Assembly (NCBI GenBank): GCA_949152475.1
Contig: OX424556.1
Span: forward strand, 60,904,451 to 60,968,450
Source of the DNA: Terebella lapidaria
Taxonomy: Eukaryota; Annelida; Polychaeta; Terebellida; Terebellidae
DNA: 64,000 nucleotides
Direction of reading: 5' to 3'
In this document: positions 50,857-62,742 of the stretch, one piece after another
Layout: every line of letters begins with the position of its first letter
How positions within the stretch are numbered: the first letter of the stretch is position 1
Program-made: the position numbers and the translations under genes
Notes under the pieces: generated by a model
Seen by the model: the letters and a program-made list of their open reading frames with translations, nothing else
What the model was told of the DNA's origin: nothing
Databases searched by the model: none

Positions 50857-51641
50857 CTGACAAATATCACAATATGTGGGCTTCTGATACAGTGTAAAAA
50901 TTTCGAGGCGTACATCTACTAGACAAAAGATATCTTGCTAACCGAAATATGCTACTCTCAAAATCTGGACAGAGCATAATAAAACTCGAGGTATGCTACT
51001 CACAGCTCCTTCGGTTTGTTGAAGAGTGGAGGAAGAGTTGTTCTGAAGTGTAGTTTGGTGACCTCGTCTTTGGAACCACCAAGCTGCTGGTAGCTATGCG
51101 GGTCGAGGACCGGCCGCGTGCCAGCAAGGCCAGGTCCCCAGCCATTTTGGACCTCGGTCTCAGCCTTTACGGCACTCTCAGCCAGACGGTCGACAGCCGC
51201 CAGCAGACTGACGGGGGCCTGGCTTGCCTGATCCTGTGCTGCCCGTCGTGTTGCTGACAGGGAGGGAAGGCGGCAAGCCGTGTCATCTGGGAGGGAGGAG
51301 ATCGACGGCGTGAAGTTGTACTGGGGAGCCTGTAGGCACTGGGGGCGTACCAGATGGTTTTTCTCCTGGTAGCTACGTCTCTGAAGCTGTCGCTTCTTCA
51401 GGAGCCGATGTCGACTCTGAGCACGTCGTGCCCGCAGCTCCTCAACTTTTTTGTTTGACTCGTCCTTGGCCAGATTCTGTTTGACCTCGTCTCCTTCGGT
51501 GCCATCGTTGGCATTCTCAACCGGGGAGCACTTGCCGTCTTTGCTACATTCTTTTCGCCCACCGCCGTTCGAGGAGCTGCTGCCCCCTCTGCCAAACTCC
51601 TGGTTAACGCTTCCAGTAGATTCCTGGCTTTCTTGTGTCAT
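49179..51641 (-). CDS. Ankyrin-repeat protein with C-terminal SOCS box (ASB-like), 2 exons
   Basis: Exons 51641-51004 and 50856-49179 join in phase 2 (donor GAGCT|GTGAGT, acceptor TTTGTCAG|GCGG) to give 771 residues. An in-frame TAA lies 12 codons before the ATG. Residues 1-213 are hydrophilic, Ser/Gly-rich then Lys/Arg/Glu-rich, and unlike any domain I recognise. Residues ~220-680 carry about ten ankyrin repeats, for example 'TPLYFACHRNNFYMMQVLVK', 'KTALHYAGSSGKLRLVKTLL' and 'GRPMLWYAVHCGHLAATKAL'. Residues 703-731 read 'SLQQACKIAIKKRLG' then 'LPLP', matching the elongin-BC box and cullin-5 box of SOCS domains. ASB proteins use ankyrins to bind substrates and the SOCS box to recruit a cullin-5 ubiquitin ligase; that role here is inferred. 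The orthologue within the ASB group is unclear. Confidence 0.88.
51004..51641 (-). CDS. ASB-like exon 1 (long N-terminal region)
   Basis: Starts MTQESQESTGSVNQEFG, continues with a charged 'KVEELRARRAQSRHRLLKKR' stretch that may be helical, and ends 'FNKPKEL'. Low complexity. No ankyrin repeat. Confidence 0.85.
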
Positions 51642-53859
51642 ATTCTTCCTGGTGGTATTCAGTATCCAGCAGAATTAATATTTGGCTTTCCACAGTATAA
51701 ATACAGTATACATGTATTCACAGTATGAAATTCAGCCATAATATCGCGCTGTTTGTGGTAGATCACTTGCATATCCGACGTTCGAAACCAATATAGGCTA
51801 TAACTGACAGAGCAATAGCTTATCGATTTTGCTTCTTCACAAAGTCCTGTCCGTAAATGGTGACTAGGAACACAGCCAGTCCGCAGCAAGATACCCGTTC
51901 AGTTTTGCCACACACAGATAATATTTGATCTGTTGTGTGGGAGTGTCTGAGTCTATATGTGTGCAAATCAAGTGTTCTTGGCTTCAAGAGCGAATATCTT
52001 CACATACAATAGTAGTCTACATTTTGGAGCAAACATGATTTGTGCAAATCACAAACCGTGCATAGGTTATATCAAATAATCGTCCCGTAAATCCGTTTAG
52101 TCGGCAGTTTCTGCAATAGGATGGTCTCAATACAGGACCTGTATACCTGCTCCACATACTAACTCCACTCCCTCCCCCCCCCCCCCCCCCACCTGGCTCC
52201 GAGATCGATCTTGTATCTCATACGTGGCCTGATAAAATCGCCAATGTTTAGACGTTGCTAGGCAAGGAGTGGTCGCGCGGACAGTCATAGCGGCACCATA
52301 CATTATATTTATCATTTCCAGGCTGTGTCTGGTAAGCATCATGATAGACATCTTATCTTGAGGTAGTTTCGAGACATTTCGCCAGGTGTCATCCCTAAAT
52401 TATGTGCTTGCAAGTAGGGTTGATATCACCAAAGATCGGCTGCATTTAAATCAATGTTATTGGTCAACTTCGGATGTGCGTGTCACCTTTGCAAAAAAAA
52501 AAAAATAGGGCTTAACAGTTGATGGGGTGTGATAGTCATATTCAATGAAAAAATTTTAGGTCACTATAGAGCATGATAGTACCAGTTTTTCATGAAACGA
52601 CGCTGAACAGGACCCCTGTCAATTTAGCCCGTTTTCAGATCGCAATTGCCGACATAGCATACATTCAGCAAAACCTTTCTTTACTCCAAATCCCGGGGAA
52701 TACCATCGAGATTTTTGCTTTTCTCAAAACCAGACTTCCACACGCGCAAAATAAACCAGTAAGTGGATCAATATCGCTGCGCGTGGTCTCCCTAGGCAAC
52801 CATGCATCTGGCGAAATGACGTCACTTAAAACGGAATCCTCAATGTCTGAGGCATCCCCAGGTCTATTCCTGGTATGAAGGCTATATTCTCAAAAACGTA
52901 ATGGACATGTTATTGACACATTACCGGGTAGACCTGCACCAATGAGGATATCCATTTTGCAATGCACTCCCAGCTCGTAGCATGAACATCATCATGCATG
53001 TACAACAAGCTGGAATCCACATTTCCGAATTAATCGATTCAAAAAGTGCTTTAGAAAACAAAATAAATGGGGGAAGTGTTGACATTATTGTATCTCCGGA
53101 CCACAAATCGGGACACCCATAGGAAGTCGTATAGACTTCAAAATTATGACCTCAAATTTGACTTTGGATGACCTTGAAAGGTCAAATACTCGGCTTCAAC
53201 GTTGTCCACGTTTTCTCCAAAGTTTCGCTCGAGTTGTTTTGTAATTTTTTATAGGCCTTTTAATGGGGTTTATTCTCAATGCCTACAGATTTGGATGGGG
53301 ATCTGACTTTTTTTCCAACATTTTATGGCCAAATATGGTAAGGAATGTTAAAATGGGTGTAGAGCGTAGATGTTCGCAGATAGGGCCTATGTTGAACACT
53401 TATGCGAAGTCATATAATTATGGGCTTCAAAATCGTGACCTTGATTTTGCCCGTGATGACCTTGAGATGTCAAATACAAATGTATCTATGTTTGTTCCTG
53501 TGTGTTGCTTCAAACTTGTTGGTATTCGATTGACCATATGAAATGTTTTGAGTCATCCACTTGATATCTGAACATTGTTACCTTGAATCTGGTCTACGGA
53601 ACTTCTGTAACATCAGTAACTGTCTAGTTGTTTTAATACAAAGGGGACTGATTTGTCCCTGTAGGGCTGGTACTATGTTTTTTGTTTCTAGCAGAATTAA
53701 AAATATATAAATATTTGACGCTATGAGAGAAGAGGTGTTTGACTAAACAGGAATCCTGATATGTAGGTCTGCAGTACACAAAATGTACATACTGATCTGA
53801 ACAGTCATCAAGGTGTATCTGAAGCACTCGTTTTTTGTCAGTCACCTAATGCTATCCTT
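51642..53859. other. Intergenic; no gene recognised
   Basis: Holds the presumed promoter of the ankyrin/SOCS gene, a 20-base C run at 52172-52191, a 101-codon frame at 52573-52878 without domain features, and two weak copies of 'tgaccttga.a.gtcaaata' (53168 and 53459) related to the AGGTCA-rich repeat family. Confidence 0.4.
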
Positions 53860-54889
53860 ATATAGGAGTATCTGATGGGGGAAATGTTACACAACCCTCA
53901 CACTCCACAGCAGGCCTATTGTAACTTTATCAGAGGGTGGGGAGGGGTTCTATTGCTGATATTGTCAGTAGTATGTGTGTGGGATAGGGTGGGATTGGGG
54001 GATGTTGGTCAAGTAGACTGCGTTAAAAAACCTATAGGCTACATTGAGAGTGGGCTAGATGTAGCTTAGATGTAGCTAGATATGCCGTTGTGGGTAAAGC
54101 GTATTGTTTCTGTTTGAATATCTATGATAATGGGGTTTATCAGTGGCACAAAAATTTGAACTTAAATGTAGGCATGCCATTTTCACAATTTTACTTCGGA
54201 TTTGTTCCTTTATGCCCCAGGAGTGTGTGCAGCATATCAGGCATATCTTAGAGCAGTGGGTTCACTGTATACTACATGTGGCTAATCTCCCAGTGCATAA
54301 TTAAAATCTTCACAATTTTGCTTCAAGATTTTCCTTTATGTTCCAGGAATATAGGCAAGCATTTCTGTGTTTGTCATGTAGCTGATCACGTAGTGCATCC
54401 GCATTGAATAAATTGTCATTCAGAGCAAATTCTGCATCAATTTGGTCTTCTTTTAAACCTGTGATAGGGCGCTTGATAACTCTGAAAATGCCATTATTTA
54501 AGTATCTCCCTTCTTGTGAACATGGTAAATGTCCATAACTCCCAAAGATTGCAAGAAGTACTTACAATCTTTGATAACTCCTTACACAATTCATAAAGTT
54601 ATGGGAACTCACATGAACATAGTAATATTGGACATTGGAGGTATGATATCCTTTTGATTTTTAGAGTTGATATATAAAAAAAGTATCAATACAAGGAATC
54701 CGAGAAAGGTAGTGACCACATGTAACAGGTTTTCATAGATTTCAGAACCCTACAGTGAACAGAATGCCTGATGCCTAACTGGTGTTGTCAAAGTTACCAT
54801 TACACGTGTCAGACTTTATTGCGCGGGAGCGGTGATATAGGCCGCGAGAGGAGATAGGCCCGCAGCGACAGAACCGTCTAGTTTTCCAT

Positions 54890-55727
54890 GCATTGAAGCA
54901 CAAAATACACATAGCAGTACCGGCCTGGTCACTTCTACGGAACATCTGAAGACATACTCGCTTCAGTAGTATAAATAATTTTTCTACGTCAGTCGATTCC
55001 GTTCGAAGAATGATCCTGGTCGTTATGATCTATTTTACTCCGGACTCTCGCGAACATGAACAATGCCCCCCCCCCACCCAATATATGGGCTGAAATGAAT
55101 CCTCGTTGACCTATAACATGAACAATGCCCCCCCCCCCACCCAATATATGGGCTGAAATGAATCCTCGTTGACCTATCTAAAAAAATTGATTGTATGGTC
55201 TTCTGGTTGCCGAGCTGCATGTTCATTGGTTCAGGAAGGCGCTTATGTGAAAGGTAGACAGCGAAGAGTGAAAATGCAAGGTATTAAAGGCAGTTGGATG
55301 ACTATGAAGAAAGTAACAATGCAAGGCTAAGTTTGGACTATTTGTCAATAATGTTTTTTTTACTTTTTTTGCAACGAAATGTGGTTTTGAATGCAAATGT
55401 GCAAAAATCATGAGGACATATGAATGCTAGTGCTATAGTCCACTCGTGTGATTCTATTTTAGTACAGCTTATGGAAGTGTGGTGTAGATTCTGGAATACC
55501 CCGGTACGCTCTTGTATTTTCTCAATCTTACTTGAAATGTGTTATGAATTATTTTAAATCCCTACATGAAGAACCCAGGAATAAAAAAATGTGCGTTCAT
55601 AGGATAAAGCTTATTGCAATGTATGTTTCCCAATCAATTTCTCACCATATGATACCACCACACTCACAATGAAGGAGTCACCATGAGAAATGGTCTCTCG
55701 AAAAATGTTAAATAATACAGAATATCT
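54890..55727. other. Left-arm-only insertion in the third foldback
   Basis: Absent from the mirrored position on the right, where 'gacggttctgtcgct' runs straight to 'ccctgtacaa'-type sequence. It contains an exact ~63 bp tandem duplication with C runs and 'acccaatatatgggctgaaa' (55053-55115 and 55116-55178). Confidence 0.7.
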
Positions 55728-55774
55728 TGCCCTGTACAAGTAATTGGTGTAATAATACAGAATATATTAGTAGT

Positions 55775-56255
55775 ATAGTATGGGCTAGGTACTCGCCAGG
55801 TGGCGCTACGGTGCTCGCCAGGGGGCGCAATGGCGTCATAACGTTTGCCCTACACTCACCAGGTGGCGTCATAACGTTTGTCCTATAGTCGCTAGGTGAC
55901 GTCATAGCGTTTGCCCCTAGACTCGCCAGGTGGAGTCATAACGTACCCATAAATAATTGGAAAATCATAACGTACCCATAAATGTTCTTAAAATCATAAC
56001 GTACCCATGAATGTCTGGAATATCATAACGTACCAATAAATGTTTGAATAATCATAACGCACCAGTAATTTTTTGGAAAATCATAACGTACCCATGAATG
56101 TCTGGAATATCATAACGTACCAATAAATGTTTGGAAAATCATAACGTACCCATAAATGTCTAAAAAATCACACGCACCCATAAATGTCTGGAAAATCATT
56201 ATGTTCCCAGAAATGTTTGGAAAATCATAACGTACCCATAAATGTTTGGAAAATC
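55775..56255. repeat. Left-arm short tandem units
   Basis: First 'cgccaggtggcg..cataacgtttgccct' units (~38 bp), then about 12 units of 28 bp built on 'atcataacgtacccataaat'. Mirrored at 57745-58225. Confidence 0.9.
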
Positions 56256-56589
56256 ATGTATTAATTTTTGCAATATTTTTAAACATTTTTTCAAACAAAC
56301 TTTCCTTTTTATTCAAATTATAAGCATCATATTAAAACGAGTCTATACCATTTTCTCAGGTTTTTTATTTCACAGCACACATCTACTATATATACAATTT
56401 CTACACAATGGCCTATACATGGACTCCTTTTTCTGTACTTTTAAAAAAGTTTATATTTTTTTGGTTCGCTAAACTACACATGCGCAATATACAACTGAAG
56501 AGTGAACATGGATACCTGCTCTATATGTCTGAAGAAATTTTCATGAGCCCATGATGTTAGGCGACATATGCTTACCGTACACGATAAAA

Positions 56590-57410
56590 CTAAGCTGCAG
56601 CAAGTGATGACACTACCGCCGCTGCAACCATTGCCGCCGCCACAGGCGTTGCCATCGCCGCCACAGCCGCCACAGCCGCCGCCGCCACAGCCATTGCCGC
56701 CGCCGCCGCAACAGCCATTGCCGCCGCAGCCGCCGCCGCAGCCATTGCCGCCGCCGCAACCATTGCCGCCGCCACAGGCGTTGCCGCCGCTGCCACAGCC
56801 ATTGCCGCCGCCGCCACAGCCTCAGCCACAGCCTCAGCCACAGCCTCAGCCTCAGCCTCAGCCTCAGCCACAGCCACAGCCTCAGCCTCAGCCTCAGCCT
56901 CAGTCACAGCCTCAGCCTCAGCCTTGGCAGCCTCAGCCACAGCCCCAGCCTCAGCCTCAGCCTCAGCCTCAGCCTCAGCCTCAGCCTCAGCCTCAGCCTC
57001 AGCAGCCTCAGCCTTGGCAGCCTCCGCCGCCACAAGCGTTGTTGCCGCCGCCGCCACAGCCATTGCTGCCAAGGCTGAGGCTGCTGAGGCTGAGGCTGTG
57101 GCTGCCAAGGCTGAGGCTGTGGCTGAGGCTGAGGCTGAGGCTGGGGCTGGGGCTGTGGCTGAGGCTGCCAAGGCTGAGACTGAGGCTGAGGCTGAGGCTG
57201 TGGCTGAGGCTGAGGCTGTGGCTGTGGCTGAGGCTGAGGCTGAGGCTGAGGCTGTGGCTGAGGCTGTGGCTGAGGCTGAGGCTGTGGCTGAGGCTGTGGC
57301 GGCGGCGGCGGCAATGGCTGTGGCGGCGGCGGCTGTGGCGGCGGTGGCAACGCCTGTGGCGGCGGCAATGGTTGCAGCGGCGGTAGTGTCATCACTTGCT
57401 GCAGCTTAGT
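56590..57410. repeat. GC-rich CAGCCT/CCGCCG core of the foldback
   Basis: Left half (CCGCCA)n then (CAGCCTCAGCCA)n; right half its complement. A perfect short hairpin 'cagccttggcagc'/'gctgccaaggctg' (57009-57021, 57066-57078) closes the loop. Frames of 272 codons (Pro/Gln/Leu/Arg) on plus and 175-193 on minus arise because hexamers keep every frame open; not genes. Confidence 0.88.
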
Positions 57411-57744
57411 TTTATCGTGTACGGTAAGCATATGTCGCCTAACATCATGGGCTCATGAAAATTTCTTCAGACATATAGAGCAGGTATCCATGTTCACTCT
57501 TCAGTTGTATATTGCGCATGTGTAGTTTAGCGAACCAAAAAAATATAAACTTTTTTAAAAGTACAGAAAAAGGAGTCCATGTATAGGCCATTGTGTAGAA
57601 ATTGTATATATAGTAGATGTGTGCTGTGAAATAAAAAACCTGAGAAAATGGTATAGACTCGTTTTAATATGATGCTTATAATTTGAATAAAAAGGAAAGT
57701 TTGTTTGAAAAAATGTTTAAAAATATTGCAAAAATGAATACATG

Positions 57745-58225
57745 ATTTTCCAAACATTTATGGGTACGTTATGATTTTCCAAACATTTCTGGGAACATAA
57801 TGATTTTCCAGACATTTATGGGTGCGTTGTGATTTTTTAGACATTTATGGGTACGTTATGATTTTCCAAACATTTATTGGTACGTTATGATATTCCAGAC
57901 ATTCATGGGTACGTTATGATTTTCCAAAAAATTACTGGTGTGTTATGATTATTCAAACATTTATTGGTACGTTATGATATTCCAGACATTCATGGGTACG
58001 TTATGATTTTAAGAACATTTATGGGTACGTTATGATTTTCCAATTATTTATGGGTACGTTATGACTCCACCTGGCGAGTCTAGGGGCAAACGCTATGACG
58101 TCACCTAGCGACTATAGGACAAACGTTATGACGCCACCTGGTGAGTGTAGGGCAAACGTTATGACGCCATTGCGCCCCCTGGCGAGCACCGTAGCGCCAC
58201 CTGGCGAGTACCTAGCCCATACTAT
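57745..58225. repeat. Right-arm short tandem units
   Basis: Complement of the left-arm units: 'atttatgggtacgttatgat' about 12 times, then 'aacgttatgacgccacctgg'. Unit order and most variants match the left arm one for one, so the arms were copied or converted as a block. Confidence 0.9.
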
Positions 58226-59200
58226 ACTACTTATATTGTCATGTATAAGGGAGTGGTGTCATAACTCATAACGTATTACCCTGTACAACTGAGCGTTGTA
58301 ACTAGACGGTTCTGTCGCTACATGCGACAAGGTTGTATCTCCTCTTGTGCCCTATGTCACAGCTCCCACGCAATAAAGCCTGATATACGTGTAATAATAA
58401 CTGAGACAGCCCCATTCAAGCATCGAGATTCTCTGTTCACTGTAGGGTTTGACTCTTTGAAAAGGTCCCTATTACTTGTGGCAACTAACTTTGCTGGATT
58501 TCTTGTATTCTTTCTATACACCCACCCTAAAAATCAATACGGTATCGGATCCCCCAATGTCCAATGCATACCAAAACAATGTTTATGTGAGTTTCCAGGA
58601 CTTTATGAATTGTGAAACGAATTTACATATAACATAATTTGTCTTGGTACCAAACATTACAAACGCATGATTTCTCACAATTTACCTACCAGTATGCAAG
58701 CGACAAAGACCAAAAGATCACGCCCACAAGTCCCATATGTACGGACTATATTAACTAGTGAAGCATATTGACACACAATGGCACACTGTCCATAGCGATC
58801 ATGGTCATGATACATCTCCATGGTGTATGTATATGTGTGCATATATCTGCATATTAACCCTAAGCTATATCTAGCATACTCTGGATGTATAGGTTGTTTA
58901 CAGCAGTCTACCCGACCTACACTGGGTACACTCACACCCCATTCCCACTCTATCATACACACATACTGCTGAGAGTGAGAGCCTGCCCATGACGACTGGT
59001 GATGATTTGGTTGTAAACGTTATGTAACATTCCCCCAGAACAAAACCAGATACTCCCATATAGCACATTTCACCTTTCGATACACCGTCCTCGAGATACT
59101 AACAGAAATAGAAGAAATATCGACCCAGGACAAAATTCCAGGTCAAGGTCAAAGTTCAGCCCTGACAACCCTAAGACATGTGTACTTTGTCTAAACAGCC

Positions 59201-59487
59201 TTAAGCCTAGGTCATATAGAAGCCGGCGTATCCACGGAGAACCACGGCGGCCCACGGTGTTGAAAATTGCTGCGCAGTGAGTCGCCGGGACAAAGTTCGC
59301 AAAAAAAAAAAATCGTCGACGGTCGACACGGGACCGTCAGCCTCGATGAACCATGGCGTGGACCCGGCGACCCACGGCGACAATACGGCTTCTTCCAGGC
59401 GATCTCCCAGTAGGCCACGGTTCTCCCACGGTTTGTCCCGGTTCTGGCGCTGGGACTCGCCGGGAGCCCTATGTGACCTAGCTTTGA
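59201..59487. mobile_element. GC-rich MITE with CTAGGTCA-YATAG termini
   Basis: 'gcctaggtcatatagaagcc' followed by 'ggcg' at the left mirrors 'cgccgggagccctatgtgac' and 'ctagc' at the right. The interior is GC-rich with 'cccacggcg' motifs on both strands. About 290 bp. Confidence 0.6.
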
Positions 59488-60652
59488 GAATTCACATCCC
59501 AGGAAGTTTTTAGGTTGGTATCGACATGCTATATAAATGCGATCGACACACAGGACCGAATCACCGGCATATTATACCTATTTATTTTTGTAAATTTAGG
59601 ATGACAGGTATGTGATTGGTGGAGTCGAGTAATCGGATGCCCCTATCGGGGTAATCAACTTCATAACTAGACGCCCCGTTACTACAGGTGATTATCCTCC
59701 TCGCACCCTATCTATAGCAGCTCCATTATTGTGGCAGAACTTGAGCATAAGAAAAACAGTCAGGCATTCTGTTTCACTGAAGGCATTCAAATGAAAATGT
59801 CTGTATTCTCTAAAGATATAAGTGATAGAACTTTTATTATACAGTTGAAATCATAGAGACAGCAGGTCTCTACTGAGAGCCCTCGCTTTAGCCATCTGAC
59901 CTCATCTACACAATCACCCCTTATAAATACACTGCATCCCAGCCTCTGTCCTTGCTTGGATTATATGTATCATGGAGCACATGGACACGTCAACTCATCT
60001 GATGTGACATCACCTAGACAATCGCTGATGACCGAAAGGAGATCAGAATTATGATGGCCACTGGAAACATAGGATACATGTATTCATGTGAATTCCAACG
60101 CTCCCAATCTCCCCCAACTCCTCCCAGATATGTTGGATGGACCTTGTTAACTTCTGTAGGCGGATACTCATGATACTCACTACATATGGCTGACAGCAGA
60201 GACGAGCTTGCGAGACATTATTAGGCTGCATATATTGAAATTGTTTTTGCATGTCAAAAATACAAACAACACCCTGGCCATCACTTCCTATAAACACATC
60301 TATCTAGAGTTGATTCATTCCCGGTGTGTATCACTAATACAAAAGAAGGACGACAATTAGTTTATCATAATACTAATTTTCTTAGAAAAACGATCAACAG
60401 CAAAGAACAGTACACTGTACATCACAAAGGCTGTACTGTTATTACCCAAACACTTCAGAGTGTTCACACTCTGCAAACTTTACACGTACAACGGAGCGGA
60501 TCATAGTGCTATACATTGGTATAATTTATCAGTCCAACTATAAGCTGCCTACTACATGGATAGGGACAGTTTACAAGTTTATAATACATCCTGCACAAGA
60601 CAGCTGTAATGATGAGTCAGTCATATAATCCAGGCGGCCCTGCATCGAGCCG
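59488..60652. other. Intergenic / 3' flank of the LHFPL-type gene
   Basis: No gene recognised. Short frames at 60049-60297 and 60324-60506 lack support. No canonical polyadenylation signal is visible within about 150 bases past the minus-strand stop at 60653. Confidence 0.4.
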
Positions 60653-60936
60653 CTAACCGTGTGGGCTTTCGTAGTGATGCGGGACCTTGCCCAGGGCCTT
60701 GAGTCTGTAGTCGCGCTCGGGCGGTCTGGGCGAGGGCTTGCGCAGGTCCAGGTCCGTGTGGTGCGACAGGAAGGGCGTGAAGGCCGCAAGAGCCGTGGTG
60801 ACGATGTCAAGGAGGTAGGCCCAGCCCAGCTGACACTCTCCGCCACGATACACCCCAGACCCGGGGCAGTAATACCGCACAAACTTGGTGTCCAAACCCA
60901 GCGGGTACACCACCATACCCGCCACCAACACCAACA
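60653..60936 (-). CDS. LHFPL-type exon 2 (TM3-TM4, C tail)
   Basis: Codes 'VLVLVAGMVVYPLGLDTKFV', 'RYYCPGSGVYRGGECQLGWA' and TM4 'LLDIVTTALAAFTPFLS', then a 35-residue cytosolic tail and stop. Confidence 0.88.
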
Positions 60937-62742
60937 CTGAAACATACAAGGAGAGGAAAGATTTAATGAAAACAGCTCACGCGAATCATACGACTTGAGT
61001 CTGTATTGAAACGCAGCCTATAGTGTTACGTCTGTATTGTCACAGGGCCTGTGGTGTTACGTCTTTGACACACCTCTGATGTGAGACCATGTGTATCCTT
61101 TTTGAAAGTAATGACGCCATTGTGATACAAAAATTTTATTATTAACACATATTGCAATAACAATATTGGAATATCAGATACTGCCATGCATTGTTAAGGT
61201 GTTGTTTTTTGTTCCTCGTTTCTCTCAAATAACCGACTGAGCAACGCTTTATTGCATAAATTGAAGCCCCAGAATATTAATGTTAGCAATGCCTTCTTTA
61301 AAATTAGTTTCTGAAAGATACATAGTGTGAACCCAAAGAAGATCAATCTTGGTGGACACAATATAATAGGACTTCTGATGTTAGACATCCGTTGACACAA
61401 AGGCTCGTGTATTTTTGGATTTAGATCTATTGTATCATCCACGTTGAAAATTCAAAGGAATGTTTTACAATCTAGACTGGTTGAGAACCACGAGCCGATA
61501 AATCAATAAGATGTCACTTTCCAAGATTATTGGATTAGACTGTATTAACCGTGACAGAAGTTTTTGTTCTGTGTTGACGAGTCTTTGCTGACTCGCCCCA
61601 CTCTGCAAGGAGATGAGCCGGGTGTTGTGTGCGGAGTCTGTTCTCAGCCTGGGTGAGAGAGGTTAGGGCCCCAGATGAATCAACCCACTGTAATCAATAA
61701 TGGAGGCGCCAGAGAGGATTCACTCAAATGTCCCACAGTCAGAGGCAAAAGTGGGAAAAAAAGTTCCCTTGTGAGACAGGAAATATAGCCGGGATATTGT
61801 AAACGTGATCGCCCTGGCCGCAGGATCAATACGGAACCAGTTCATTGTTATATATTGCTTCAGTTCCTACAAGATATATGGCAAACTGCTACTGGACATA
61901 TAACAGAGTTCTTTATGGTAATTTGACTCTGGACGAAGCATGCGTTTATGGGGAAAAAAGATGGAAGGTTCTGGTTCACGTTACCAAGTTATCCTGATGT
62001 TCCTGGCAATTTATTCCACAACATAATTAATGTACAATATTCATGTCTTTCTATAAAATTTGAATGGACGGAATAAGTATAGTTCTATACATGTGTCATG
62101 TGACTATATCTATCCCAAACAGCCTATTGGTGTGTTTTGAGACACGAGTATGATGCAGCACTCTCTCCTTTCACGGCTTCGTTATACGACACAATCATTC
62201 CTACTAGGCCTACATGTATCTGTCACTCCTCCAGAAACAATAGCATTTCATTCTTGCTTTATATCCAAACAATGACCTTTCAAAGCGGTGACATATTGCC
62301 CCCGGAGATCCGAGCAATGCCCCGGACCGCCGGCCTTACACGTACCTGCGGTGGCCTGAATGTATCCCGTGGCCGCCGACAGCCGCCGCTCCCAGGCCTT
62401 GGGCACGCAAACCGTGAGCAGTCCCAAGCCGGCTGCCGCGCACAACAAGAGCGCACCGCCGCCGCACATGACACACGCTGCCTGCCACGCGTTCGACGGT
62501 AGCCGTGACAGCTGAAAACTGCCCCCATAGCCTTGGCAACCACGCGAAAAGCCGCCCTTCGTCGTCATGTCGCGCGTACAGTATGACATGAGCCCGAGGG
62601 ACACGTGCGTGCGACGGTTGATGAACCAGTAGGGCTCGAGGAAGCACAAGGTGGAGAGAGCGGCCACGGTGGTCGAGAGTAGGATCCAGACCACCCATAC
62701 AGGCCGCAGGGAGCGGGCCTGTACCTCCACACAGGACGGCAT
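60653..62742 (-). CDS. LHFPL tetraspan family protein (2 exons)
   Basis: Four-pass membrane protein of the LHFPL family; vertebrate members include a hair-cell mechanotransduction partner and an inhibitory-synapse auxiliary subunit, but the role here is unknown. Exons 62742-62346 and 60936-60653 join in phase 1 (CCGCAG|GTACGT; TTTCAG|TGTTGG), giving 226 residues, in the family range. TM1 ~15-35 ends in 'FLEPYW'; loop 1 has 'THVSLGLMSYC' and 'GCQGYGGSFQLSRLPSNAWQ', the usual Cys-plus-aliphatic pattern; TM2 ~88-112; TM3 has 'VAGMVVYPLGL'; 'ECQLGWAY' precedes TM4, a family signature. The C tail is basic and Pro-rich ('LRKPSPRPPERDYRLKALGK'). The ATG at 62742 is the first after an in-frame TAA. 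Nearest by eye to LHFPL1/LHFPL6/LHFPL2. Confidence 0.88.
60937..62345 (-). other. Intron of the LHFPL-type gene
   Basis: 1409 bases with no recognised repeat family or extra exon. Open frames on both strands are short and without domains. Confidence 0.5.
62346..62742 (-). CDS. LHFPL-type exon 1 (TM1, loop 1, TM2, start of TM3)
   Basis: Begins MPSCVEVQARSLRPVW and ends 'LSAATGYIQATA' at the donor. Strongly GC-rich. The open frame continues upstream without an ATG, so the start is at 62742 and not the GTG further out. Confidence 0.87.

Larger units (their letters stand above)
53860..59061. mobile_element. Third foldback structure, 28 bp-unit arms and CAG/CCG-rich core
   Basis: The outer termini 'tataggagtatctg' (53861) and 'cagatactcccatat' (59048-59061) are mirrored. 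The inner arms 55727-56998 and 57001-58260 are nearly identical reverse complements: paired frames at 56242 and 57757 code the same 76 residues with one difference. Outer arms (53860-54890 and 58300-59061) are clearly more diverged. An ~840 bp stretch (54890-55727) exists only on the left. No transposase. Confidence 0.85.

Noticed and set aside
56568..57431. Pro/Gln-rich 272-codon 'protein' (56568-57386) and its mirror on the minus strand
   Set aside because: It lies in the core of a palindrome; both arms give the same N-terminal peptide because they are reverse complements. Hexamer repeats leave all frames open.
58322..58615. 97-codon frame with a hydrophobic segment in the right outer arm of the third foldback
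   Set aside because: The mirrored left arm does not keep the frame, so there is no sign of selection for a protein.
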